Below, piece after piece: positions 27,814 through 34,909 of a stretch of 64,000 nt of DNA. Where the stretch lies: the NCBI RefSeq assembly GCF_014205055.1, contig NZ_JACHMS010000001.1, positions 6,634,001-6,698,000 of the forward strand. The letters run 5' to 3'. A program made the position numbers and the translations under genes. Below the pieces are notes generated by a model. The model made no database searches. It saw only the letters and a list, made by a program, of their open reading frames with translations, and was not told the DNA's origin. Position 1 is the stretch's first letter, and every line of letters begins with the position of its first letter. This DNA comes from Streptomyces luteogriseus. Its GTDB lineage: Bacteria; Actinomycetota; Actinomycetes; Streptomycetales; Streptomycetaceae.

Positions 27814-28044
27814 ATGAGGAACGAGCGGGGGCGGGCCGGGGCGCGCCGGCTGGCCGGGGTGGTCGCGACGCTGGCGGTGTGCTGGCTCCCTGCGGGTGCC
27901 GCGCACGCCGACGAGACCAACACCGGCTCGCACAACGGCCACCGCGTCGGTCTGATCAACGTCAACGTCGGTCAGATCGACGACCCGGCGGAGGACGTGC
28001 TGGAGCACACGCTGCTGTTCGGTGACGGGTACGCCTGGAACTGA
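27814..28044 (+). CDS. Small secreted peptide, conserved hypothetical
   Basis: A 76-residue precursor. The signal peptide MRNERGRAGARRLAGVVATL...AGAAHA (ends ~residue 32) leaves a mature peptide of about 44 residues. This has LINVNVGQIDDPAEDVLEH and no Cys, and is acidic. The ATG follows AGAGGA. A strong hairpin sits 28 bp after the stop, supporting a real monocistronic gene. The GQIDDPxEDVLEH core looks conserved in Streptomyces small exported proteins, but I know no function. Confidence 0.75.
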   Translation: MRNERGRAGARRLAGVVATLAVCWLPAGAAHADETNTGSHNGHRVGLINVNVGQIDDPAEDVLEHTLLFGDGYAWN

Positions 28045-28071
28045 ACGGGCAGAGCGGACAGAGCAGACGGG

Positions 28072-28107
28072 ACGGCCCGTGGCGCAGGCGACTGCGGCAC
28101 GGGCCGT
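28072..28107 (+). terminator. Hairpin terminator
   Basis: Arms 28072-28081 and 28098-28107 (10 bp), extended inside by a G/G mismatch and a further 5-bp CGCAG/CTGCG stem with a GCGA loop. It ends the small secreted peptide gene. Confidence 0.75.
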
Positions 28108-28181
28108 TCCCCTTCGGTCGCCCGAGGACAGCACGGGGGGTGGGAGCCGGTGTTCGCGGAGCGGTGATCAGTGATCAGTGA

Positions 28182-29081
28182 TCACATGCTGATCAGGGCC
28201 TCGTGGAGCGAGAGCAGTTCGTCGGTCGTTCCGCGGCCGGCGGGCTGAAGGGGGCCGCGGACCGGGCCCGCGGGGAGGGCCAGTTCGTCGAGGAGCGCCT
28301 TGACCGTGACGGTGCCCGGCAGGCCCGCCGACATGATCGCCTCGATGAGGGGGGTCGCCTGCTGCTGGAGGCGGGCCGCCCGGGCCGTGTCACCCGCGTC
28401 GAACGCGTCCAGGGCCGCTCGCAGGTGGGTCGGGATCACGTTCGCGACCGTGCTGACGTACCCGGTGCCGCCCACGGCGTACAGCGCGAGGTTGTGTTCG
28501 TCGCAGCCCGCGTAGTACGCCAGGTCCGTGCGGGCCAGGACCTTCTGAGCGCCCAGGAAGTCCTGGGAGCAGTCCTTGACCGCGACGATCCTGGGATGGT
28601 CGGCGAGACGGAGGATCGTCTCCGGTTCGATGCGGGTGCCGGTGCGGGCGGGGATGTCGTAGAGCATGAGCGGGAGTTCGCACGCGTCAGCGATCTGCCG
28701 GAAGTGGGCCTCGATCGCGTCCTGCGGGGGTCTGCTGTAGTACGGCGACACCACCAACAGGCCGTCGGCGCCCGCCTTCTCGGCCTCCCGAGCCAGTTCC
28801 GTGGTGTGCCGGGTGTCGGGGGTGCCGATGCCGGTGACGACCTTCGCCCGGTCGCCCACCGCCTCCTTGACGGCGGCGACGAGGGCCGACTTCTCGGCGT
28901 CCGTGGTGGTGGGGGACTCGCCCGTCGTGCCGGAGAGGACCAGGCCGTCGCAGCCGTTCGCCACCAGGTGGGTGGCGAGGTGCTGGGCGCCGTCGAGGTC
29001 GAGGGCTCCGGACGGGGTGAAGGGGGTGATCATGGCGCAGAGGGTGCGGCCGAGGGGTGGTGTGGGTGGCGGTGTGGTCAT
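28182..29081 (-). CDS. dapA: DapA family protein (4-hydroxy-tetrahydrodipicolinate synthase)
   Basis: A 299-residue class I aldolase-type lyase that condenses pyruvate with aspartate semialdehyde in canonical DapA. GTTGESPTTTDAEK (~45) and YYSRPPQ (~110) are present, as are LMLYDIPARTG with the catalytic Tyr (~137) and IVAVKDCSQD with the Schiff-base Lys (~163). Arg of IPARTG supports a true DHDPS. The ATG at 29079-29081 has a weak RBS; GTG at 29117 (MELHYRG) is an alternative that sits closer to the promoter palindrome. Streptomyces usually have more than one dapA. Confidence 0.85.
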   Translation of the reverse strand: MTTPPPTPPLGRTLCAMITPFTPSGALDLDGAQHLATHLVANGCDGLVLSGTTGESPTTTDAEKSALVAAVKEAVGDRAKVVTGIGTPDTRHTTELAREAEKAGADGLLVVSPYYSRPPQDAIEAHFRQIADACELPLMLYDIPARTGTRIEPETILRLADHPRIVAVKDCSQDFLGAQKVLARTDLAYYAGCDEHNLALYAVGGTGYVSTVANVIPTHLRAALDAFDAGDTARAARLQQQATPLIEAIMSAGLPGTVTVKALLDELALPAGPVRGPLQPAGRGTTDELLSLHEALISM

Positions 29082-29126
29082 GGGGGTAGTCTCGGCGCCG
29101 CGATAGTGTAGCTCCACTTAATACTG

Positions 29127-29143
29127 TTACCAAGTACTGGTAA
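29127..29143. promoter_or_regulatory. TTACCA-N5-TGGTAA palindrome at the dapA promoter
   Basis: Perfect 6-bp arms around AGTAC, just upstream of an AT-rich patch (TATTAA on the minus strand) that may be the -10 region of the DapA-family gene. It is a likely repressor site; the regulator is unknown. Confidence 0.5.
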
Positions 29144-29250
29144 GTGATGCTTCATCGTCTGCTTCGCGCCGCGCACAGTCGTCTCGGCCGGGGTAGCTGC
29201 GGGGCTCTTCGGGTACCCGGGTGGTCCTGACTTCGGGAGGAGGCGGAACC

Positions 29251-29691
29251 GTGACCGGGACCATGGATCATCGGGCCGTGCACGTCGAGCGCCGCTCCGT
29301 GCACGATGAGCGCCGCTCCGTGGGCGAGCTCGTCGGACAGGCCACGGAGCAGCTCTCCACGCTCATGCGGCAGGAAGTGGCACTCGCCAAGGAGGAGCTG
29401 GCCGAGAAGGGGCGGCGTGCGGGGCGAGGTGGCGGGCTGCTCGGGGCGGCGGGCGCCGTCGCGTACGCCGGGCTGCTCGTTCTGTCCGGTGCGGGTGTCG
29501 CCGCGCTCTCGCTGGTGCTGCCGGTGTGGGCCGCGGCGCTGATCGTGACGGGGGTGCTGTTCGTGATCGCGGCCGTGCTGGCGGCGACCGGGCGGGCGCA
29601 GCTGCGGCGGGCCACTCCGCCTACGCCCGAGCAGGCTCTCGGGAGTGTCAGGGCGGACATGGAGGAGATCAAGGAGAGGGCGCATCGATGA
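29251..29691 (+). CDS. Phage holin family protein (Holin-X / DUF1469)
   Basis: A 146-residue membrane protein. The cytoplasmic amphipathic N-terminal helix SVGELVGQATEQLSTLMRQE with VALAKEELAEKG is the Holin-X signature, followed by two membrane helices (~70-92 and ~97-118) and a charged tail. GTG start 29251 follows GGAGGAGG. Despite the name, these proteins are chromosomal envelope proteins of actinobacteria and not prophage holins. It overlaps the DUF3618 gene by 4 bp, the usual partner. Confidence 0.88.
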   Translation: MTGTMDHRAVHVERRSVHDERRSVGELVGQATEQLSTLMRQEVALAKEELAEKGRRAGRGGGLLGAAGAVAYAGLLVLSGAGVAALSLVLPVWAAALIVTGVLFVIAAVLAATGRAQLRRATPPTPEQALGSVRADMEEIKERAHR

Positions 29692-30053
29692 CGGACGCGA
29701 CGGGTGGTGCGAAGGGGCCCGATGAACTGCGGCGGCAGATCGAGCGGACCCGTAGTGAACTCGGCAACACGGTGGAGGAGTTGGCGGGGAAGGCCGATGT
29801 GAAGGGGCGTGCGCGGGCGCGGGCGGCCGATCTGCGGGACAAGGCCGGGGCGATGACGGTGCAGCTGCGGAGCAGCGCCGCGCAGGCGGGGCACACCGTG
29901 CACGACAGGGCGGCGCATGCGGGGCCCCGGCCGGTGCGGACGGTGGTTCAGGCTGGGATGCGGCATCCGAAGCCGGTGCTGGCGGCCGGCGCGGCGGGGG
30001 CCGTGGTGGCTGTCGGGGTGTTGCGGTGGAGGCATGTGCACGGGCATCGCTGA
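29688..30053 (+). CDS. DUF3618 domain protein
   Basis: A 121-residue protein. PDELRRQIERTRSELGNTVEELAGKADVK (in parts) at ~11-38 is the DUF3618 helix. An Ala-rich helical middle and one C-terminal membrane helix (PVLAAGAAGAVVAVGVL, ~95-112) follow, ending in Arg/His. It is translationally coupled to the Holin-X gene; the pair probably acts at the membrane, function unknown. Confidence 0.88.
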   Translation: MTDATGGAKGPDELRRQIERTRSELGNTVEELAGKADVKGRARARAADLRDKAGAMTVQLRSSAAQAGHTVHDRAAHAGPRPVRTVVQAGMRHPKPVLAAGAAGAVVAVGVLRWRHVHGHR

Positions 30054-30103
30054 CGCCGGGTGGGGTGCGGGGTGCGTTTCGCCTTCGCGTTGTGGGTGGG
30101 TCG

Positions 30104-30213
30104 GGGCCGCGCCGGGGGGTGTCCGTCCTCGGAACGGCGCGATGGGGTGCCACACCAGCTGACTGTCCGTTGACGCGCCAACCGCTGCGGGCGGACACCC
30201 CCCGGCACGGCCC
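30104..30213. repeat. Structured hairpin element, copy A
   Basis: A 6-bp outer stem (30104-30109/30208-30213), a 3x3 internal loop, then a perfect 13-bp stem (30113-30125/30192-30204). A GGCGCG/CGCGCC inner stem follows, with a variable terminal loop. The arms are nearly identical to copy B at 39715-39825, and similarity continues to about 30235. The rest of the 30054-30405 gap holds degenerate GCGGGTGCGGGAG-type direct repeats and no gene. Confidence 0.75.
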
Positions 30214-30405
30214 CTTCTCGCCGTACGCGGGTGCGGGAGCGTCGCGACTTGCGCCGCATGCGCGCGGGTGCGGGAGTGTCCTGGCTTGCGCCGCTTGCGT
30301 TCGGGTGCGGACTTGTTTCGCGTGCACGCAGCGGCACTCCGCTTCGCCGGGCTGCGGGGCCACCCGGCCCCAGCCGGGGCGCCGAGTTGTTCTGACCTCT
30401 CTTGA

Positions 30406-30423
30406 CCTCAAGTTTGGTTGAGG
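30406..30423 (+). promoter_or_regulatory. SoxR box-like promoter element
   Basis: CCTCAAGTTTGGTTGAGG has perfect CCTCAA/TTGAGG arms and is very close to the SoxR consensus of CCTCAAGTT-AACTTGAGG type. TTGACC (30402-30407) is the -35, so the operator lies in the spacer, as expected for MerR-family activators. Confidence 0.72.
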
Positions 30424-30470
30424 TTGAAAGGTGGGGTGTGTTCGCGACCGGCGCTACGACTGGAGTGTTC

Positions 30471-31151
30471 ATGAGCCCTGTAACCGAGCAGCACCCCGAC
30501 GTGACCGACCCCCGCGTCGGTGCTCCCTTCTTCAGCGCATGGCGGGTGGGCACCCCCGAGCGGCAGCGGCAGACGGTGGAGGCCATCGGGCGTACCTGGG
30601 AGCGGCGGCCCTGGCCCGCCAGGGATCTGCTGGGGTATCACGTGTACGCGGGCCACGACGGGTCCACCCTGATGCACTACTCGCAGTGGACCGGCGAGCA
30701 TGCCTTCGAGTCGTTCGTGAAGACCCACCGGCAGGAACGCGTCGACGAGATCGACACCGCCGTACCGGGCATCGAACGGGTCGGGCTGGGGCGGTACCGG
30801 CGGTACCGGAGCCGGGAGCGCGCCGTGGGAGATGCGAGGGTGCCGGGTCTGATCGTCACCGTGCGGGTCGACTTCGAGGCTGAGGAGCGCCGGGAGGAGT
30901 GGGTCGATCTCGTGGTGAAGGCCCTGGGGGACGACCCGGAGGGACACGCGGGGCTGATATCCGCGCACTTCCATCTGAGTACGGACGGCGGACACGTACT
31001 GAACTACGCGGAGTGGGCCAGTGCCGACGCCTATGACCGGGCGCTGGCCGCCCCGCCGAGTCAGGGCTGGGAGCGGGTGCGGACGTATCCGGGTTTGAAG
31101 GGGAGCGTCGGCAGCCGGTACGAGCATGCTCTGGGGCTGGTGCCGGAGTAA
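30471..31151 (+). CDS. Antibiotic biosynthesis monooxygenase (ABM) family protein
   Basis: A 226-residue protein made of two tandem ABM/dimeric ferredoxin-like halves (~15-105 and ~120-215). Each ends with a YSQWTG or YAEWAS segment (MHYSQWTGEHAFESFV, LNYAEWASADAYDRA). It is preceded by a SoxR box and looks like the S. coelicolor SoxR-regulon gene ecaC, a putative quinone or redox-stress monooxygenase. The start ATG is 47 bp after the box. A 12-bp hairpin follows directly. Confidence 0.85.
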   Translation: MSPVTEQHPDVTDPRVGAPFFSAWRVGTPERQRQTVEAIGRTWERRPWPARDLLGYHVYAGHDGSTLMHYSQWTGEHAFESFVKTHRQERVDEIDTAVPGIERVGLGRYRRYRSRERAVGDARVPGLIVTVRVDFEAEERREEWVDLVVKALGDDPEGHAGLISAHFHLSTDGGHVLNYAEWASADAYDRALAAPPSQGWERVRTYPGLKGSVGSRYEHALGLVPE

Positions 31152-31159
31152 GCATGGGT

Positions 31160-31189
31160 GGGCCGGCCGGGTCGGTGCCCGGCCGGCCC
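31160..31189. terminator. Bidirectional hairpin terminator
   Basis: A 12-bp perfect stem (31160-31171/31178-31189) with a 6-base loop, between the convergent monooxygenase and nuclease genes. Confidence 0.85.
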
Positions 31190-31195
31190 CGGGTG

Positions 31196-33025
31196 TTACG
31201 GGCGGAAGCGCAGGACCTGCGGGTCGTGGTCGCTGATCTGGTCGTTGAACTCCGCGTTGACGTGCACGCTGTCGTACTCGAAGTCGCAGGCGCGGCGGAT
31301 CGACGGGCTGATCAGGATCTGGTCGAGGACCTGGCTGTTGCCCTGGTAGACGTACGAGTAGCGCTCGTTGCGGGGGAGCGACTTGATCGCCGACCAGAGT
31401 TCGCCGCGGCCCTCGAGGAGCTGCGCGGTCTTCGAGAACTCGAAGTCGTTGATGTCGCCCAGCGTGACGACGTCCGCGTTCTTCTGGGTGTCGAGGATGT
31501 CCTTGACGAAGGCGTTCACCAGGGTGGCCTGCTGGTGGCGCTGCGTCTCGGAGCTGCGGGACGGCGGCTGGTACTGGGAGGTCAGACCCTGGTCGCCGCC
31601 CTTGGAGTTGAAGTGGTTGGCGATCACGAAGACCGTGCGGCCGCGGAAGACGAACTCGCCGGCCAGCGGCTTGCGGCTGCTCTTCCAGGCCTCGTCGGCG
31701 GGCGCGATGCGGCCGGGGCTGAGGGTGAGGTGGGCCTTGCCGCGGATCTTCGTCACGGCGGTGGCCGTGGTGGCGTCGCCGCCGGGGCGATCCGCGAAGG
31801 AGACCCGCTCCGGGTTGAACAGGAAGGCCTGGCGGATGTTGCCGCCCGGCTCGCCGCCGTCGGTGTTGTCCGCCGGGTCGATCGAGCGCCAGTCGTACTT
31901 CGGGCCGCCGGCCGCGACGATCGCGTCGATCAGCTTGGTCAGCGTCTGGTCTGCGGCGACCGTACCGTCGTTCTTCGCCCCGTTGTTGTCCTGGATCTCC
32001 TCCAGGGACACGATGTCGGGCGACTTCAGGTGGTGCACGATCGCGGAGGCGTGGGCGGCGAACGTGTCGTCGGTCGGGTCGAGGTTCTCGACGTTGTAGG
32101 TGGCGACCGCGAGTTCGGAGGAGCGCTGCTTGCGGGTCGTCTCGCGCTCCAGGCCCGCGCTCTTCAGGGTGCCGAGTTCGCTCGCGACCAGGGTGTAGCC
32201 GCCGAACTGGTTGTAGTCCAGGGGGCCCGCGGTGGTGCCCGTGAGGGTGTCGCCCACGTTCGCCTTGGGGAACTCCGCCGTCGCGCCGAGGGTCTGGATC
32301 TGGAGGCGGCCCGAGTTCTGGTCGTCGTAGGAGCCGTAGACCGTGCCGCCGTGGCGGTTGCGGTTCTCGTGCGGCTTCACCGTCACCCAGAGCTCGGTGT
32401 AGGGGTCGGTGGCGCCGACGACACGGGTGTCGGTGACCCGTACGGACATGCCCTCCAAGGACTCGTAGTAGTCCAGGGCGTACTTCGAGGGCTTGAGGGG
32501 GAGTGCGTTGACCGAGCCGTTCGCGGCGGTGTCGCCGGTCGGCGCGTAGGCGGCCGGGACCGAGCGCGAGGTGATCGCCGTGGCGGCGGGGAGCGCGTTG
32601 CCGCTGGAGACGACCGTGGTCGTCGGCTTGGTGATCTCGGTGATCGACTGGTTGCCGGAGGTCGCGCCGCCGGGGACGTACTCCGAGACCGTGCCGCCGA
32701 CCGTCACGGAGTCACCGACGGCTACTCCCTTCGGGGAGGAGCTGGTGAAGACGAAGACGCCCTCGCTGGTCGCCGGGTCGGCGTCCGGGTTCGGGTCCTG
32801 GATCCAGAAGCCGCGGGAGGAGCCGTAGGTCCGGATGCCGGTGACGATTCCGGTCACGTCCGTCACCTGTTGGCCGGCGTACGGGGACATCCGGGTGCTG
32901 CCCTGGATGTCGTGGATGCGGACCGACTCCGCGTGCGCGGGGCTGGTGAGAACGATCGTGGAGGCCGCGGAACACGCGGCGGCTACGGTGAGCGCGGCGA
33001 GACGCGCGGACGACTTGCTCGGCAA
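31196..33025 (-). CDS. Secreted endonuclease/exonuclease/phosphatase family nuclease
   Basis: A 609-residue secreted nuclease (ExeM/NucH-like). The signal peptide ends at SPAHA (~residue 29). An OB-fold nucleic-acid-binding region follows (~30-235; VTGIVTGIRTYGSSRGFWIQD), then the EEP catalytic domain from ~300. Catalytic motifs are ATYNVENLDP, VSLEEIQDNNG, VIANHFNSKGGD, VTLGDINDFE and ISDHDPQVLRF. I chose a TTG start at 33023-33025 because GGAGGGA lies 6 bp upstream and it gives a clean signal peptide (LPSKSSARLAALTVA); a longer frame upstream would bury the signal. It probably scavenges extracellular DNA. Confidence 0.85.
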   Translation of the reverse strand: MPSKSSARLAALTVAAACSAASTIVLTSPAHAESVRIHDIQGSTRMSPYAGQQVTDVTGIVTGIRTYGSSRGFWIQDPNPDADPATSEGVFVFTSSSPKGVAVGDSVTVGGTVSEYVPGGATSGNQSITEITKPTTTVVSSGNALPAATAITSRSVPAAYAPTGDTAANGSVNALPLKPSKYALDYYESLEGMSVRVTDTRVVGATDPYTELWVTVKPHENRNRHGGTVYGSYDDQNSGRLQIQTLGATAEFPKANVGDTLTGTTAGPLDYNQFGGYTLVASELGTLKSAGLERETTRKQRSSELAVATYNVENLDPTDDTFAAHASAIVHHLKSPDIVSLEEIQDNNGAKNDGTVAADQTLTKLIDAIVAAGGPKYDWRSIDPADNTDGGEPGGNIRQAFLFNPERVSFADRPGGDATTATAVTKIRGKAHLTLSPGRIAPADEAWKSSRKPLAGEFVFRGRTVFVIANHFNSKGGDQGLTSQYQPPSRSSETQRHQQATLVNAFVKDILDTQKNADVVTLGDINDFEFSKTAQLLEGRGELWSAIKSLPRNERYSYVYQGNSQVLDQILISPSIRRACDFEYDSVHVNAEFNDQISDHDPQVLRFRP

Positions 33026-33337
33026 CGGGATTCCCTCCGGGGACGTGACAGGGCGCCGGGACGAGGGCGGACACGTGTGGAATGGCTGACGGTCGCTCCC
33101 TGTGGGGCGGATGCGATGACGCGCGTAGAAGGAGGGGACGGGTGGACCGGGTGGGGCCGGCCCGGTGAACAAGTGTCCGCCGACTTCTACGCGCGTCAAT
33201 CTCCAGCCTGTTCATGTCACTTGTCAAGGTTTCGGCCATGTACGGCGGCCGACGGGGAGATGAAGTGGGCGGCATGGGTGGAAATCCGTCTAGGCTGAGC
33301 GGCTGAGTCGTATGAGGCGCCCTAGGAGAAACAGCCG
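33026..33337. other. Divergent promoter region
   Basis: About 310 bp between the nuclease and the acidic hypothetical protein. An AT-richer stretch at 33185-33240 is the likely promoter zone; GTCTAGGCT near 33290 may be the -10 for the rightward gene. No gene is seen. Confidence 0.4.
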
Positions 33338-34756
33338 ATGTCAGACAGCTCCCCCCTGCCGCCGGTGCGGCTGCACCCCGAAGCGGAGCTGGCGCGTGAC
33401 GCCCTGTCCACGCCGTTGTTGTCCCGGGCCGCCCGGCTCGCCCGCTGGGCCGGGCCGGACACCCGTGTCGACGCCGGGGGCGGGCTCGTCGACGAGCAGT
33501 TGCCCGCGGCCGTCGAGGCGCTCGGGCTGAGCGGGGACGACGCCGCCGCCGACGCGAGCGAGGCGTGGCGGGTCGCCGTGGACGCGGGGCTCGTCGAGGT
33601 CGTCGACGAGGAGGAGGGCACCGTGACGGCCGGTGAGGACCTGGCCCTGCTCACCGGTGGCTCCCCGCAGGACGTGCTCGCCGTGTGGCTCACCGCCCTG
33701 GAGACCGTGCTCGCCGACGCGAGCGTGCCCGACCTGGACGGACTCGTGGACGAGGACGGCGAGGTCGACCTCTCCTCCCTCGACTGGGACCCCGAGGCCG
33801 AGGCCGAGTTCCTCGACGGCGTCCTCGGCAACCTCTATCTGCTCACCGCCGGCGAGGACCCGCCCGGCGGCGCCCCGGTGCCGCTGCCGGCGCTGGCCGC
33901 CTCGGTGATCGTGCCCAGCGACATGGGAGAGCCCACCAACGACGTCCTGGAGCAGGTCTCCGACGCCATGATGCGGCTGGACGACCAGTTCCGGATGCTG
34001 GAGCCGGTGGGGTTGGTCGCCTACCAGCCGGTCGACGAGGCGCTCATGGCCGACGCCGACGAGGAGCCCGCGGCACCCGTCGACGACACCGACGTCTCCC
34101 GGTACGGCATGGTCCGGCTCACCCCGCTCGGCCTGTACGGCATGCGCGCACGCCTGATGGAGGCCGGCTTCGAGGCACCGGCCGTCGGGGACCTCGCCGA
34201 CAAGGGAGCCGACGTCCTGCTCGACGGCACGGCGGAGTTCCCGCCCGGCGCGGCGCAGGCGGAGACCGAGCAGTGGCTCCAGCGGCGCGAATCGCTCGCC
34301 GCTGCACGGGAGTTGCTGGCCGCAGCTCGGGGTGCGGACGCCGGGGCGCCGTTGCGTCGGCTGCGCTGTCAGCAGGCCCTGTCGCTGGTGGGGGCCTCGG
34401 CCGAGCCCGCGCTGCGGGAGGTGCTCGACGACGCCGAACTGGGCGGGCTCGCGCGGGTGTGGCTGACCGAGAACGGCGCGGTGGACGTACCCGCGCCGTC
34501 CGAGGCGATGGTGTACTGGCTGACCATCGACACGGTGGCCGCGCAGCTGGCCGCGGAGGGCAACTCCGAGGAGCTCCGGGCGCTCGTGGAGGGGCTCGCC
34601 CAGCAGCACAGTGGGTTCTTCGCGGCGGTGTGGCGGGTCGATCATCCCGCGACCGCCGATGTGCTGGAGGCCATGGGGCGGCTGCATCCCGACAAGAAGG
34701 TGGCGAAGGAAGCGCGGAAGGCGGCCTTCAAGGCGCGGTCGCAGCAGGCGGGCTGA
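33338..34756 (+). CDS. Hypothetical protein, acidic
   Basis: A 472-residue, Asp/Glu/Ala-rich soluble protein without signal or membrane segments. An N-terminal helical domain includes LSRAARLARWAGPDTRVDAGG (in parts). A very acidic middle follows (DGLVDEDGEVDLSSLDWDPEAE), then VSRYGMVRLTPLGLYGMRARL near 265. The C-terminal part, ending VDHPATADVLEAMGRLHPDKKVAKEARKA, resembles a helical-repeat scaffold. I recognise it only as a Streptomyces conserved protein of unknown function. The ATG start has AGGAG upstream. Confidence 0.8.
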   Translation: MSDSSPLPPVRLHPEAELARDALSTPLLSRAARLARWAGPDTRVDAGGGLVDEQLPAAVEALGLSGDDAAADASEAWRVAVDAGLVEVVDEEEGTVTAGEDLALLTGGSPQDVLAVWLTALETVLADASVPDLDGLVDEDGEVDLSSLDWDPEAEAEFLDGVLGNLYLLTAGEDPPGGAPVPLPALAASVIVPSDMGEPTNDVLEQVSDAMMRLDDQFRMLEPVGLVAYQPVDEALMADADEEPAAPVDDTDVSRYGMVRLTPLGLYGMRARLMEAGFEAPAVGDLADKGADVLLDGTAEFPPGAAQAETEQWLQRRESLAAARELLAAARGADAGAPLRRLRCQQALSLVGASAEPALREVLDDAELGGLARVWLTENGAVDVPAPSEAMVYWLTIDTVAAQLAAEGNSEELRALVEGLAQQHSGFFAAVWRVDHPATADVLEAMGRLHPDKKVAKEARKAAFKARSQQAG

Positions 34757-34775
34757 CCTCGTACCGGGGGTGCGG

Positions 34776-34815
34776 GTGTGCTGTGGCTTCTCGCGCAGTT
34801 CCCCGCGCCCCCAGG
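34776..34815 (-). repeat. Dispersed intergenic repeat, copy 2
   Basis: Reverse orientation of the AGGGGCGCGGGGAACTGCGC-type repeat, here reading GCGCAGTTCCCCGCGCCCC with a CTGTGGCTT flank. It lies directly upstream of the PHO box. Confidence 0.65.
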
Positions 34816-34820
34816 GCGTT

Positions 34821-34842
34821 GTTCAACTGGTGTTCACGGATG
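34821..34842 (+). promoter_or_regulatory. PHO box (PhoP operator)
   Basis: Two 11-bp direct repeats, GTTCAACTGGT and GTTCACGGATG, match the Streptomyces PhoP repeat unit (GTTCA start, 11-bp period). They lie 68 bp before the phosphatase start, as expected for phosphate-starvation control. Confidence 0.75.
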
Positions 34843-34909
34843 AGCGGGACGGTTTCGCCGAACGAGGTCCGCCACCCTCCACGGCATATCCACCGTCACA
34901 GGAGACACC

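Noticed and set aside
29251..30053. Prophage remnant suggested by the holin name
   Set aside because: Holin-X/DUF3618 pairs are chromosomal in actinobacteria; no other phage genes nearby.
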